From contig UCMW01000007.1 in NCBI GenBank assembly GCA_900473745.1, positions 558,001-622,000 of the forward strand: a stretch of DNA of 64,000 nucleotides, read 5' to 3'. The DNA is from Hyphomicrobiales bacterium. Its GTDB lineage: Bacteria > Pseudomonadota > Alphaproteobacteria > Rhizobiales > Rhizobiaceae. The number at the start of each line of letters is the position of its first letter. Position 1 is the first letter of the stretch. The notes below the pieces were generated by a model that was given only the letters and a program-made list of their open reading frames with translations, had not been told where the DNA came from and did not search any database. The translations under genes and the position numbers were made by a program. This document shows, one piece after another, positions 46,677-55,799 of this stretch.

Positions 46677-48057
46677 GCGCTCTCTTTTTGCCCGTCTGGT
46701 GATCCGCGTCGCCGTCGTACTGACCGGTGGCGCAGCGATCCTGATGACAGCCGCCTGGTTCTATGCCCGGGCCGCTGCCGACGAAGCCTATGACCGGCTG
46801 CTGCAAGGCGCTGCCATCCAGATCCTCGACAGCCTCGTGGTCGAAGAGGGACGCATTGCCGTCGACCTGCCGCCGAGCGCCTTCGAACTGCTCGGCCTCG
46901 CGCCACGCGACAAGATCTTCTACCGCGTTGTCGCGCCCGATGGCGCAACGCTGACGGGCTACGAGGACCTCGACTTCCCGGCCGATGTGAGCAATGCCCG
47001 GACCCAGGCCCGCTTCGAGACCGCCAACTTCCGCGGCCTGCCGGTGCGCATCGTCGCCGCTAGCCGTGCGATCGCGGATCCCGCGATCGGCGGCTGGGCG
47101 AATGTCCTGATTGCCCAGACGACCGAGGCCCGGCAGGAACTGACCACGGAGCTCACCACCCGGGCGCTGGTGCTGGTCGGCGTGATGAGCCTTCTCGCCC
47201 TCGGCGGCACCATTTTGGCCGTGCGATACTCGCTTCGCCCGCTCGACGCGCTCGGCGACACGCTGCGCCGCCGTGACAGCCAGGACCTGACGCCACTGGC
47301 GGTCGACGTGCCCCACGAACTCTCCCCCTTCGTCGAGTCGATCAACCACTTCATGCGTCGCCTCGACGATCGGCTGCGCCTCCTGCAGCGCTTCATCGCC
47401 GACAGCGCCCACCAGATCCGCACACCGCTGACGGCGCTTTCGGCTCAGGTCAGCCTGATCGACGAAGAGGCGCTGTCCGAGAACGACCGCCGCCACCTGA
47501 ACAGGGTCAAGAACCGCACCTCGGAACTGGCGCGCTTCACCACCCAGCTGCTCAACCATGCCATGGTGATCCATCGCTTCGACTCGGTACAGCTATCGCC
47601 AGTCGATGTGGTCGACGTGGCCCGCAAGGCTTTCCGGGCCGCTGTCCCGATCACCGTCGACCCCGATATCGTCGTGTCCTTCGAGGCCCCACCGGAAGCA
47701 CTCATGGTGCTTGGCGATGGCTTGAGCCTGCGTGAGGCCATCGTCAACGTCATCGACAACTCGCTCCGCCACGGGGTCGTATCCAGTCTTGCCGTCCGCG
47801 TCGTCCAGCGCGGCAATTTCGTGCTCGTCGAAGTGGAGGATGACGGCCCCGGCATTCCCGCACAGGATTGGCAGCAGGTCATCCGGCGCTTCGTCTCGTC
47901 GAAGACGGGTGAAGGCAGCTCCGGGCTAGGCTTTGCCATCGCCTCTGAAGTGGCGACGACGCTGAAAGGCGCGCTTGGTTTCCGCGAGCCCACGCCCGAG
48001 AGCGGCTTTACCGTGTTCCTCGAACTCCCCCTGCTGGACAAGAGGTCCGCCCCATGA
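46663..48057 (+). CDS. tctE: Sensor histidine kinase (TctE-like)
   Basis: A 464-residue kinase with membrane segments at about residues 9-33 and 167-189, a periplasmic sensor of some 130 residues between them, a HAMP-like linker, and the phosphoacceptor H250 (ADSAHQIRTPL), N box DNSLRHG and G boxes DDGPGIP and GSSGLGFAIA. It is in one operon with the regulator before it and the periplasmic binding protein after it. Confidence 0.88.
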   Translation: MLRTRRSLFARLVIRVAVVLTGGAAILMTAAWFYARAAADEAYDRLLQGAAIQILDSLVVEEGRIAVDLPPSAFELLGLAPRDKIFYRVVAPDGATLTGYEDLDFPADVSNARTQARFETANFRGLPVRIVAASRAIADPAIGGWANVLIAQTTEARQELTTELTTRALVLVGVMSLLALGGTILAVRYSLRPLDALGDTLRRRDSQDLTPLAVDVPHELSPFVESINHFMRRLDDRLRLLQRFIADSAHQIRTPLTALSAQVSLIDEEALSENDRRHLNRVKNRTSELARFTTQLLNHAMVIHRFDSVQLSPVDVVDVARKAFRAAVPITVDPDIVVSFEAPPEALMVLGDGLSLREAIVNVIDNSLRHGVVSSLAVRVVQRGNFVLVEVEDDGPGIPAQDWQQVIRRFVSSKTGEGSSGLGFAIASEVATTLKGALGFREPTPESGFTVFLELPLLDKRSAP

Positions 48058-49151
48058 ATCTCTGGAGAATGACCACCAAACTCGTAGCCTGCCTGCTGAC
48101 CACGACCCTCGCCTCGACGTCCGTCTGGGCGCTCGAAGGTGATCGATCCATGTTTCCGGCGCCGGCTGAGGAACGCGCCCGGCTTGTCATCAACGGGGTG
48201 ACCGATGCCGAGGTGATCGCACCACTCATCCGTGACTTCCAGCAGACGGCACCGGATGTCACGGTCGAGTTCAACGACTATGTCAGCAACGACCTGTTTC
48301 GCGAGGCGGAACAGGCGTGCCGCGAACAACGCAGTCATGGCGATCTCTGGATCTCCTCCTCGGTCGACCATCTGGTGAAACTGGCCAATGACGGCTGTGC
48401 CCGGTCGCATCAATCCGCGGAGACTGAACGGGTATCCGCCTGGGCCAACTGGCGTGACGAGATCTTCGGCTTTGCCTTCGAGCCCGCCGTCATCGTCTAC
48501 GACGCCTCCCAGGTGCCGCCGGAAGACGTGCCACGATCGCATGTGGAAATCGCCGAACTCCTGCGTCGCAAACCGGACGAATACTGGACACGCATCGGCA
48601 CCTACAATGTCCAACTCTCAGGCGTCGGCTATCTCCTGGCCTTCCACGACGCCCAGCAGGCCCCCACGAGTTATGGCCGATTACTCGAAAGTTTCAGCCG
48701 CGCCCAGGTCGTGACCAGCTGCTGCAACAAGGAAGTGCTGGACATGATCGAAACCGGCCAGCTGAAGATCGCCTACAATATCCTCGGCTCCTACGCCTAC
48801 GCGCGTTACCTGCGCAACAACGACATGCGGGTCGTGGTACCGCGCGACTACACGCTCATCCTCACGCGCGGCGCGATGATCCCGACCCATTCGCCCCAGC
48901 CGGAACTGGCCGCCCGTTTCCTCGACTATCTCGTCTCGGAGCGCGGACAGAAGGTCGCTCGGGAAAAAGCCTTCTACTTTGCCGAAAACGCGCCACTGCC
49001 GCCTGGCGTCGATGGCCCGACTTCACTGATCGAATCCGGTATCGGCCGTCCCATTAGGGTCGGACCCGCCCTGCTTGCCGCCCAGGATCGGGCAACCCGC
49101 GAGGAGTTCATCCGCAACTGGACCTCTCTCTTTTCGCCGGGCATCCCATGA
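48054..49151 (+). CDS. Periplasmic substrate-binding protein coupled to the TctDE-like system
   Basis: A 365-residue protein with a Sec signal peptide (about residues 1-26, ending VWA) and a type 2 periplasmic-binding fold of the iron/thiamine ABC family. No ABC permease or ATPase is nearby. Its ATG overlaps the kinase stop (ATGA), so it is made together with the kinase. A role as the ligand sensor presenting substrate to the kinase is likely by inference. Cysteines at QACREQ and SCCNK are unusual for the family. Confidence 0.8.
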   Translation: MNLWRMTTKLVACLLTTTLASTSVWALEGDRSMFPAPAEERARLVINGVTDAEVIAPLIRDFQQTAPDVTVEFNDYVSNDLFREAEQACREQRSHGDLWISSSVDHLVKLANDGCARSHQSAETERVSAWANWRDEIFGFAFEPAVIVYDASQVPPEDVPRSHVEIAELLRRKPDEYWTRIGTYNVQLSGVGYLLAFHDAQQAPTSYGRLLESFSRAQVVTSCCNKEVLDMIETGQLKIAYNILGSYAYARYLRNNDMRVVVPRDYTLILTRGAMIPTHSPQPELAARFLDYLVSERGQKVAREKAFYFAENAPLPPGVDGPTSLIESGIGRPIRVGPALLAAQDRATREEFIRNWTSLFSPGIP

Positions 49152-49205
49152 GAAAAAGGGCCAGCGTCGCCGCCAGCCCCTTCAAGAACCTCCGGATCAA
49201 AGACG

Positions 49206-50711
49206 TCAGTCCTCTTCCTGGAAGACCTCCTCGCGCTTCTTCTTGACGCTCGGAAGGAAGACCACGATCAGCACCGCCAGCGCGATCAGGAGAAGGGTCG
49301 CACTGATCGGTCGCGTGACGAAAGTGGATGGATCGCCTCGCGACAGGATCATGGCACGGCGCAGGTTTTCCTCGAGAAGTGGCCCGAGCACGAAGCCGAG
49401 CAGCAGCGGTGCCGGCTCGCAACGGAGCTTGACGAGCACATAGCCGATGAGCCCGAAGAAGGCGACGGCATAGAGGTCGAAGATGTTCCCATTGACGCTG
49501 TAGACCCCGATCGAGCAGAAGGCCATGATGATCGGGAAGAGCACGTAATAGGGGATGGTCAGGAGCTTCACCCAGAGCCCGATCAGCGGCAGGTTGAGCA
49601 CCAGCAGCATCAGGTTGCCGATCCACATTGAGGCGATGATGCCCCAGAAGAGGGCCGGCTGTTCGATGGCGACATTCGGGCCGGGCACAATGCCCTGGAT
49701 GATCATGGCGCCGACCATGAGCGCCATGACCGGATTGGCCGGGATGCCGAGCGTGAGCAGCGGGATGAACGATGTCTGCGCACCGGCATTGTTGGCCGAT
49801 TCCGGACCCGCCACCCCTTCGATCGCGCCATGCCCGAACTCTTCCGGGTTCTTCGACATGCGCTTCTCGACCGTGTAGGACGCAAACGAGGCGAGGATTG
49901 CACCGCCACCCGGCAGGATGCCCAGCGCGGAGCCGATGCCCGTGCCGCGCAGGACGGGGCCGACCATGCGCTTGAAATCATCGCGCGTCGGCATGAGGCC
50001 GCTGACCTTGGTGATCAGCACGGATCGATTGCGGTCGCTTTCGAGATTGCGCAGGATTTCCGCCACTCCGAAGACACCGACGGCGACGGCGACGAAGTTG
50101 AGCCCGTCGGCATATTCGGTGATGCCAATCGTGAAGCGAGGGGTACCCGTATAGATGTCGGTGCCGACGAGACCGAACAGCAGCCCGAGAGCCACCATGG
50201 CGAGCGCCTTGATGATCGACCCATGGGCGAGCGCGATAGACGAGACGAGACCGACGATCATCAGGGAGAAGTATTCGGCAGCACCGAATTCGAGTGCGAT
50301 GGCGGTGAGCGGCGGCGCGAAGATCGCGACAAGGAAGGTCGAGACGGTGCCCGCGAAGAAGGAGCCGATCGCCGCAATGGCGAGTGCGGCCCCGGCCCTG
50401 CCCTTGCGGGCCATCTGGTAACCATCGATGGCGGTGACAGCCGAGGAGGATTCGCCCGGCATGTTGATCAGGATGGCCGTGGTCGAGCCGCCATATTGCG
50501 CACCGTAATAGATACCGGCCAGCATGATGAGCGAAGAAACGGGCTCGAGCTGGAAGGTGATCGGCAGCAGCATGGCGATGGTTGCCGTTGCGCCGATGCC
50601 GGGAAGCACGCCGATCAACGTGCCGAGAATGACGCCGATCAAGCAGAAGAACAGGTTCTCGATGGAACCGGCGGTCGAGAAACCGAGGGCGAGATTGCTG
50701 ATGAAATCCAT
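49206..50711 (-). CDS. tctA: Tripartite tricarboxylate transporter, large membrane subunit
   Basis: A 501-residue protein with about 12 hydrophobic segments and the TctA signature GTLIGVLPGIGATATIAMLLP and GIYYGAQYGGSTTAILIN. It forms the transport channel with TctB; TctC delivers the ligand. The order tctC-tctB-tctA on the minus strand is standard. Ligand unknown (citrate or another carboxylate). A weak hairpin with a T run (49153-49182 on the plus strand) lies after the stop. Confidence 0.94.
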   Translation of the reverse strand: MDFISNLALGFSTAGSIENLFFCLIGVILGTLIGVLPGIGATATIAMLLPITFQLEPVSSLIMLAGIYYGAQYGGSTTAILINMPGESSSAVTAIDGYQMARKGRAGAALAIAAIGSFFAGTVSTFLVAIFAPPLTAIALEFGAAEYFSLMIVGLVSSIALAHGSIIKALAMVALGLLFGLVGTDIYTGTPRFTIGITEYADGLNFVAVAVGVFGVAEILRNLESDRNRSVLITKVSGLMPTRDDFKRMVGPVLRGTGIGSALGILPGGGAILASFASYTVEKRMSKNPEEFGHGAIEGVAGPESANNAGAQTSFIPLLTLGIPANPVMALMVGAMIIQGIVPGPNVAIEQPALFWGIIASMWIGNLMLLVLNLPLIGLWVKLLTIPYYVLFPIIMAFCSIGVYSVNGNIFDLYAVAFFGLIGYVLVKLRCEPAPLLLGFVLGPLLEENLRRAMILSRGDPSTFVTRPISATLLLIALAVLIVVFLPSVKKKREEVFQEED

Positions 50712-50722
50712 GATTTACGTCC

Positions 50723-51184
50723 TCAGAACCGGAACCAGGGGCCGAAGCGTTCGAACGGCAGACCGAGGCCGTAGCTGAACACGAGAACCGAGAAGAAGGT
50801 AATGCCGGTCGCAAGCGCCAAGGCTGCCGGCACCCGCAGGCGCTCGGAAGCAAAACTTGCGATGAAGGCCGCGACGAAGAGGGCAGGCACAAATCCGGCC
50901 CCGCGGACCAGCAGCCCGAAGACGATGGGAGCCGGAAGGATGAAGAGCATGCCGCGCCAGGCGAGAGCGCCGATGGCGTCCCCTGTCACGCGCACCGACT
51001 GGATCAGGATCACGACACCCAGCAAGGTCAGAACGGCGGCCAGGACCAGCGGGAAATATCCGGGTCCCATGCGGAAAGCCGTGCCCAGTTCGAGCGACAG
51101 AGACTGGATGATGAAGAACAGGCCAAGCGCGATGAAGAGCAGACCACACAACAGATTGGCGGTATCGAAGCGTAAGGATTTCAT
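50723..51184 (-). CDS. tctB: Tripartite tricarboxylate transporter, small membrane subunit
   Basis: A 153-residue membrane protein with four hydrophobic segments, the pattern of TctB: FDTANLLCGLLFIALGLFFII at the N terminus and FSYGLGLPFERFGPWF at the end. It lies 11 bp upstream of tctA and 98 bp downstream of tctC. Confidence 0.88.
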   Translation of the reverse strand: MKSLRFDTANLLCGLLFIALGLFFIIQSLSLELGTAFRMGPGYFPLVLAAVLTLLGVVILIQSVRVTGDAIGALAWRGMLFILPAPIVFGLLVRGAGFVPALFVAAFIASFASERLRVPAALALATGITFFSVLVFSYGLGLPFERFGPWFRF

Positions 51185-51282
51185 TGGATCCCCCTAAGAA
51201 TATGCCGAGCGTTTCGCGGAAACGCCCGGCACCAGAAGCCTCGCGCCCCGACAGATGATCGGGTCGCAAGGGATCGAGGTCA

Positions 51283-52263
51283 TCAGTCGGCGTACTGGCC
51301 GGCTGCTTCAATCACCGGCTTCCAGCGAGCGATCTCGCCTTCCAGCTTGGCCTTGAGGGCCTCGGAGGTGACATCGCTGTCCGGCGACGGTGCCGTGCCG
51401 AGTTCGGCAAAGCGGGCGATGACATTCTCGTCCTTCAAGGCCTTCTTGAGCGAGGCATTGAGCTTGGTAATCGCGTCCGCGGGCGTGCCCTTCGGCACAT
51501 AGACGCCGTGCCAGATGCCGACCTGGAAGTCGTTGAGGCCCCCTTCGGCAGCGGTCGGCACGTCAGGCAGGACCGAAAGACGCTCGGCAGAGGTCACGGC
51601 GTAAGCCTTGATCGTACCGCCCTGGATCTGCTTCGTCGTATTGGTGGTCTGGTCGCACATGATATCGACCTGGCCGCCCAGAAGATCGGTCATCGCAGGA
51701 CCCGTGCCCTTGTAAGGGACGGTTACGACCGACGTCTCGATCTGGCTCATGAACAGCATGCCGCAAAGATGCGACGCAGCGCCGATGCCGGCATTGGCGA
51801 CCGTGACCGTGTCCTTGTTGGCCTTGACATAGTCCACCAAGCCTTTGAGGTCGGTCGGCTCGAAGTCCTTGCGGGCGACGATGGTCATCGGAACGTCGGT
51901 GACGAGGCCGACATAGTCGAAGGCATTGAGCGGATCATAGGCGAGCTTCCGATAGAGCGTCGCGCTGGTTGCCATGCCGATGTGATGCAGAAGCACGGTG
52001 TAGCCATCCGGCTCCGAGCTGGCGACACGGCCGGCGCCGAGCGTGCCGCCGGCACCGCCGACGTTCTCGACGAGAACCTGCTGGCCGAGGTCCTTGGACA
52101 TGGATTCAGCCACCAGACGGGCGACCGTATCGGTCGGGCCACCAGCCGCGAAGGGAACGACCATGGTGATCGACCGCTCGGGATAGGTCTGGGCGGATGC
52201 GGATGCTGCGATGAAGGTAGCCGCGATTGCGGTCGCGCTAAAAAGCGACTTGAGGAATGTCAT
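51283..52263 (-). CDS. tctC: Tripartite tricarboxylate transporter, periplasmic binding protein
   Basis: A 326-residue exported protein (signal peptide about residues 1-24, ending ASA) of the TctC/Bug family, with FAAGGPTDTVARLVAESM and LVENVGGAGGTLGAGRVA, the conserved ligand loop regions. It is the first gene of tctCBA, behind a sigma-54-type promoter. GGAGG lies before the ATG. Confidence 0.92.
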   Translation of the reverse strand: MTFLKSLFSATAIAATFIAASASAQTYPERSITMVVPFAAGGPTDTVARLVAESMSKDLGQQVLVENVGGAGGTLGAGRVASSEPDGYTVLLHHIGMATSATLYRKLAYDPLNAFDYVGLVTDVPMTIVARKDFEPTDLKGLVDYVKANKDTVTVANAGIGAASHLCGMLFMSQIETSVVTVPYKGTGPAMTDLLGGQVDIMCDQTTNTTKQIQGGTIKAYAVTSAERLSVLPDVPTAAEGGLNDFQVGIWHGVYVPKGTPADAITKLNASLKKALKDENVIARFAELGTAPSPDSDVTSEALKAKLEGEIARWKPVIEAAGQYAD

Positions 52264-52400
52264 GAAGGCCTCCCGGTTCAGTTGATCCCGCCAGCGTGGC
52301 TCCTCCCTCGCCGGCTTTGGATGTCGCGATCTTCCTCGGCTTCATCCCCGTCACAATGCAGGGGTTAATGCTTCATCACGATTTTCCGGGTCATCGCACT

Positions 52401-52414
52401 GCAGCATGGGTGCC
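52401..52414 (-). promoter_or_regulatory. Sigma-54-type promoter for tctCBA
   Basis: Read on the minus strand, AGGCAC-N5-CTGCA has the invariant GG-N10-GC spacing of -24/-12 promoters, with two weaker mismatches from TGGCAC-N5-TTGCA. It lies about 140 bases before tctC and fits the sigma-54 activator encoded next door. Confidence 0.55.
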
Positions 52415-52431
52415 TTTCCCCCCATTGCATG

Positions 52432-52463
52432 GAGATCATGGGTGGATTTCCACCCATGATCTC
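52432..52463. promoter_or_regulatory. Perfect 14-bp inverted repeat between dctD-like gene and tctC
   Basis: GAGATCATGGGTGG and CCACCCATGATCTC are exact inverted copies around ATTT. It is 26 bp beyond the activator stop and 18 bp upstream of the -24 element. No T run follows in the activator direction, so an activator binding site is favoured over a terminator. The 225-base gap holds only this and the promoter. Confidence 0.55.
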
Positions 52464-52488
52464 GACATGGTCGCCGAACACGGCTCTG

Positions 52489-53838
52489 CTAATCGCCTCC
52501 GTCCAGCGCCAGATTCTTGTCCAGTCCGTGCTTCTGCATCTTCTCGTAAAGGGTTTTGCGCGAGATTCCGAGCTGCTCATAGACCGGTCGCAATGCGCCT
52601 CCGTGGGCGGTAATCGCATTGGCGATCAACTGCTTTTCATAGGCAGCCACCTTGTCGGCAAGCCTGGTATTGGCCGTCTCCAGCGCCGTGGCACTATCGA
52701 GACCCGTTTCGAGACCGAGCACTAGCCGGTCAGCCGCATTGCGCAATTCGCGTACATTGCCGGGCCATTCTCGCCCCGCGATCTCGGACAGGATTTCCGG
52801 CTCGACCTCCATGTCGTCGCGGCCATAGCGGGCGCAGGCCTCGCGCACGAGATGCAGGAAGAGAAGCGGAATATCGGCCCGGCGCTGCGCCAGCGACGGC
52901 ACGCGCAGCGTCACGACGTTGAGCCGATAGAAGAGGTCGGCCCTGAAGCGCCCCGCCGCCACCTCGCCTTCGAGATCCACTTTGCTCGTGGCGAGGAAAC
53001 GCACGTCGAGCGGTACCGTCTCGTTCGATCCGAGCCGCGTGATCGTCCGCTCCTGCAGGACCCGCAGGAACTTTGCCTGAAGATCGAAAGGCATCGAGCC
53101 GATCTCGTCGAGCAGGATGGTGCCACCACGGCCATGTTCGAACTTGCCGTAACGCGCCCTGAGCGCTCCTGGAAAGGCCCCGGCCTCGTGACCGAAGAGC
53201 TCGCTCTCGATCAGCGTTTCCGGAAGGGATGCGCAGTTGATCGCGAGGAACGGTCCTTTCGAACGGGAGCTGACATCATGCAAGCCGCGGGCGACGACTT
53301 CCTTGCCGGCACCGGTCTCGCCGATGATCAGCGCATCGGCCTCCGTCGCCCCGATCGCCCGCAGACGATAGCGCAGGTCGACCATCACAGGCGTGCGGCC
53401 GGGGAGCCGCGTCTCGATATCATCGCGCTTACCCGCAACCGCTCTCAGTCGTCGATTTTCCAGAACAAGCGAGCGCCGGTCGAGTGCATGGCGGACGACC
53501 CCGGCCAGCGCCTGGCTGGCAAAGGGCTTCTCGATGAAGTCGTAAGCCCCCTCGCGCATCGCCTTCACGGCCAGTTGCACCTCGCCATGGCCGGTCACGA
53601 GAATGACCGGAATCTCATGATCGAGTTCGCGGATCCGGTGCAACAGCGTCATGCCGTCCAGACCTGGCATGCGGATATCGCTGACGACCACACCATCGAA
53701 ACCGAAGCCAACGCGCGACAGGATTTCCTCACCCGAGGCAAAGGCCTTGACCTGCAGACCGTGCAGTTCCAGCGCCTGACTGGTGGAGAAGCGCAGCTCC
53801 TCCTCGTCATCGACGAGCAACACCTGCCCAGTACTCAT
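52489..53838 (-). CDS. dctD: Sigma-54-dependent response regulator (DctD-like)
   Basis: A 449-residue NtrC-type activator: receiver with D54 (VSDIRMPG), AAA+ domain with Walker A GETGAGKE at residues 173-180, Walker B GTILLDEIGSM, and a C-terminal Fis-type helix-turn-helix (YEQLGISRKTLYEKMQ). The sigma-54 contact loop reads GAFPGA at residues 220-225 instead of the canonical GAFTGA. It overlaps its kinase by 4 bp. The likely target is tctCBA. Confidence 0.9.
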   Translation of the reverse strand: MSTGQVLLVDDEEELRFSTSQALELHGLQVKAFASGEEILSRVGFGFDGVVVSDIRMPGLDGMTLLHRIRELDHEIPVILVTGHGEVQLAVKAMREGAYDFIEKPFASQALAGVVRHALDRRSLVLENRRLRAVAGKRDDIETRLPGRTPVMVDLRYRLRAIGATEADALIIGETGAGKEVVARGLHDVSSRSKGPFLAINCASLPETLIESELFGHEAGAFPGALRARYGKFEHGRGGTILLDEIGSMPFDLQAKFLRVLQERTITRLGSNETVPLDVRFLATSKVDLEGEVAAGRFRADLFYRLNVVTLRVPSLAQRRADIPLLFLHLVREACARYGRDDMEVEPEILSEIAGREWPGNVRELRNAADRLVLGLETGLDSATALETANTRLADKVAAYEKQLIANAITAHGGALRPVYEQLGISRKTLYEKMQKHGLDKNLALDGGD

Positions 53839-55658
53839 TCCGCAGCCTCGTTCAATGCTTCCGCTTCCAGCAGTTCGATGCGGAAGAGCGCGCCGCCACC
53901 ATCCCGCTGGCCGACGGTCAGGCTTCCGCCGAAATCCTTGATGATGTTGTACGAGATCGACAGCCCGAGGCCGAGCCCCTTGCCTACGCCCTTGGTCGTA
54001 AAGAAGGGATCGAAGATGCGCTCCATGATAGCAGGCGGGACACCCGGGCCGCGGTCGCCGATCTCGATCACGACACGACCATTCTCCCGACCGGCCCAGA
54101 GTTCGATCTTGCGGTCGTCCAGCCCCTCGACCGCATCGCAGGCATTGGTCAGGATATTGACCAGCACTTGCTGCAAGCGCACCGAGCCACCCTGAACGAG
54201 CGGAAGGCCTGGTTCGAAATTCATCACCAGACTGGCATCTGCGGTACCGAGACGGGCCGAGACGATTTCCAGTGTCTCCTGCACCACGTCTTCGATGCAG
54301 ATCGGCCCAAGCTTCTCGTTCGGCTTGCGTGCGAAATTGCGCAAGTGTCGCGAGATGGAGGCCATGCGGTCGATCAGGTTGGAGATACGGCCGAGATTGT
54401 CGCGCGCTTCGGAGATCCGGTCGCGGTCGATCAGCATGGTCGCGCTGTCGGCATAGGTCTTGGCGGCAGCGAGAGGCTGGTTGAACTCATGCGACAGGGC
54501 TGCCGACATCTGGCCCAGGCCCGCGAGTTTGCCCGCCTGGATAAGATCGGCCTGCGTCTGGCGGAGCTGTAGGTTGACGCGCGCAAGATCGGCCGTGCGC
54601 TCCTCGACGCGCCGTTCCAGTTCAGCCTGTGCCTCCACCTGCATATGCATGCGCTCCTGCAGCCGTGCCCGCCGCTGGATGACGACTGCGAGCCCCAGGA
54701 CGAACAGGCAGAGGAAGAGAAGGATGGCGACCAGCATGGTCCGCGCCTGGGCATGGATCGTGCCGGTGTCGAAGAGCACCTTCACCGTCCAGTCCGCATC
54801 CGGCATGTATTGCTCGAGCACCAGATATTCGCGCGACCCGCCTCTCTGGTTGACTGTCATCAACGTGTGTTCTTCGATCCTACCCGTCCTAATGGGCAAC
54901 TCCCTGAGCTTCGCATCGGAATAGCGCCGCGAGGCTGCAGTGCGTTCCAGGCGCTCCGGCGTCAGCGGAAGCACCGAGGCGTAGAGCCATTCAGGATTTC
55001 CGGTCATGAAGATGATGCCTTCCGGATCATGCACCAGGATCTTGTATTCGCCGCCCTGCCAGGAGGACTCGATGCCTTCGATATCGACCTTGAAGGCAAT
55101 GACGCCGCGGACCACGCCATTGATCTCGATCGGCGAGGAAAAGTAGTATCCGCGCTTGGCAGAGGTCGTGCCGAGCGCATAGAAACGCGCCTGCTTGCCG
55201 GCCGCCGCCTCGTAGAAGTAGGGACGGTAGCTGAAGTTCTCGCCGACGAAGCTCGCTGGACCGTCAAAATTGCTAGCGGCAATCGTGTTGCCGTCCATGG
55301 TCATCACATAGATGTCGGAGGATTCGAGCAGCCCGTTGATATCCTTCAGATACCGGTTGGCATTGTCCCGAAGCACCATATTGCCCGGATCGAGGATCAG
55401 CTCCTCCATATCCTCGTGATCGGCAATCAGAGCAGGCAGCATCTCGTAGCGCTTGAGATGACCCGAAAGAGCCGCAGTCGCCAGTCGCAAGGCGCTGCTC
55501 GCCTGTAGCGAGGCCTCGTCCATGACGCTCTGTGTCAGGAACCGATTGCCGGCCGTCATGACGGCAAAGGCTGCCAGGACGAGAAGAAGCATGAGCCCGC
55601 CGATCGCGCGACGTGCTTTCTCCAGCCGGACCGCCGGGTTGATAGAGCCTGCCGTCAA
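53835..55658 (-). CDS. dctB: Sensor histidine kinase (DctB-like)
   Basis: About 607 residues from a TTG preceded by AGGAGG; a GTG eight codons upstream lacks one. Membrane segments near residues 20-40 and 308-328 bracket a double-Cache-like periplasmic sensor of about 265 residues. A coiled-coil linker leads to the kinase core with H390 (ALSHEFNQPL), LTNACDA, DRGPGVP and GKGLGLGLSIS. This is the DctB layout for dicarboxylate sensing. It pairs with the DctD-like regulator. Confidence 0.9.
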   Translation of the reverse strand: MTAGSINPAVRLEKARRAIGGLMLLLVLAAFAVMTAGNRFLTQSVMDEASLQASSALRLATAALSGHLKRYEMLPALIADHEDMEELILDPGNMVLRDNANRYLKDINGLLESSDIYVMTMDGNTIAASNFDGPASFVGENFSYRPYFYEAAAGKQARFYALGTTSAKRGYYFSSPIEINGVVRGVIAFKVDIEGIESSWQGGEYKILVHDPEGIIFMTGNPEWLYASVLPLTPERLERTAASRRYSDAKLRELPIRTGRIEEHTLMTVNQRGGSREYLVLEQYMPDADWTVKVLFDTGTIHAQARTMLVAILLFLCLFVLGLAVVIQRRARLQERMHMQVEAQAELERRVEERTADLARVNLQLRQTQADLIQAGKLAGLGQMSAALSHEFNQPLAAAKTYADSATMLIDRDRISEARDNLGRISNLIDRMASISRHLRNFARKPNEKLGPICIEDVVQETLEIVSARLGTADASLVMNFEPGLPLVQGGSVRLQQVLVNILTNACDAVEGLDDRKIELWAGRENGRVVIEIGDRGPGVPPAIMERIFDPFFTTKGVGKGLGLGLSISYNIIKDFGGSLTVGQRDGGGALFRIELLEAEALNEAAE

Positions 55659-55744
55659 ATCCTGTCTCCTCCTGCTCGCCACAGGATAGCGGCCAAGACT
55701 TTGCTTTCCAAGCGACCTCTTGCGTCGATGATGCAGCCAAAGAA

Positions 55745-55774
55745 AAACCGCCGGCCACTAACGGACCGGCGGCG
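55745..55774 (-). terminator. Rho-independent terminator of the chemoreceptor gene
   Basis: On the minus strand a CCGCCGG stem with an inner CC/GG pair and a 6-base loop is followed by TTTTT, 26 bases after the stop at 55800. Confidence 0.85.
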
Positions 55775-55799
55775 ATTGTTCTGTAACGCTGCGTGGAAA

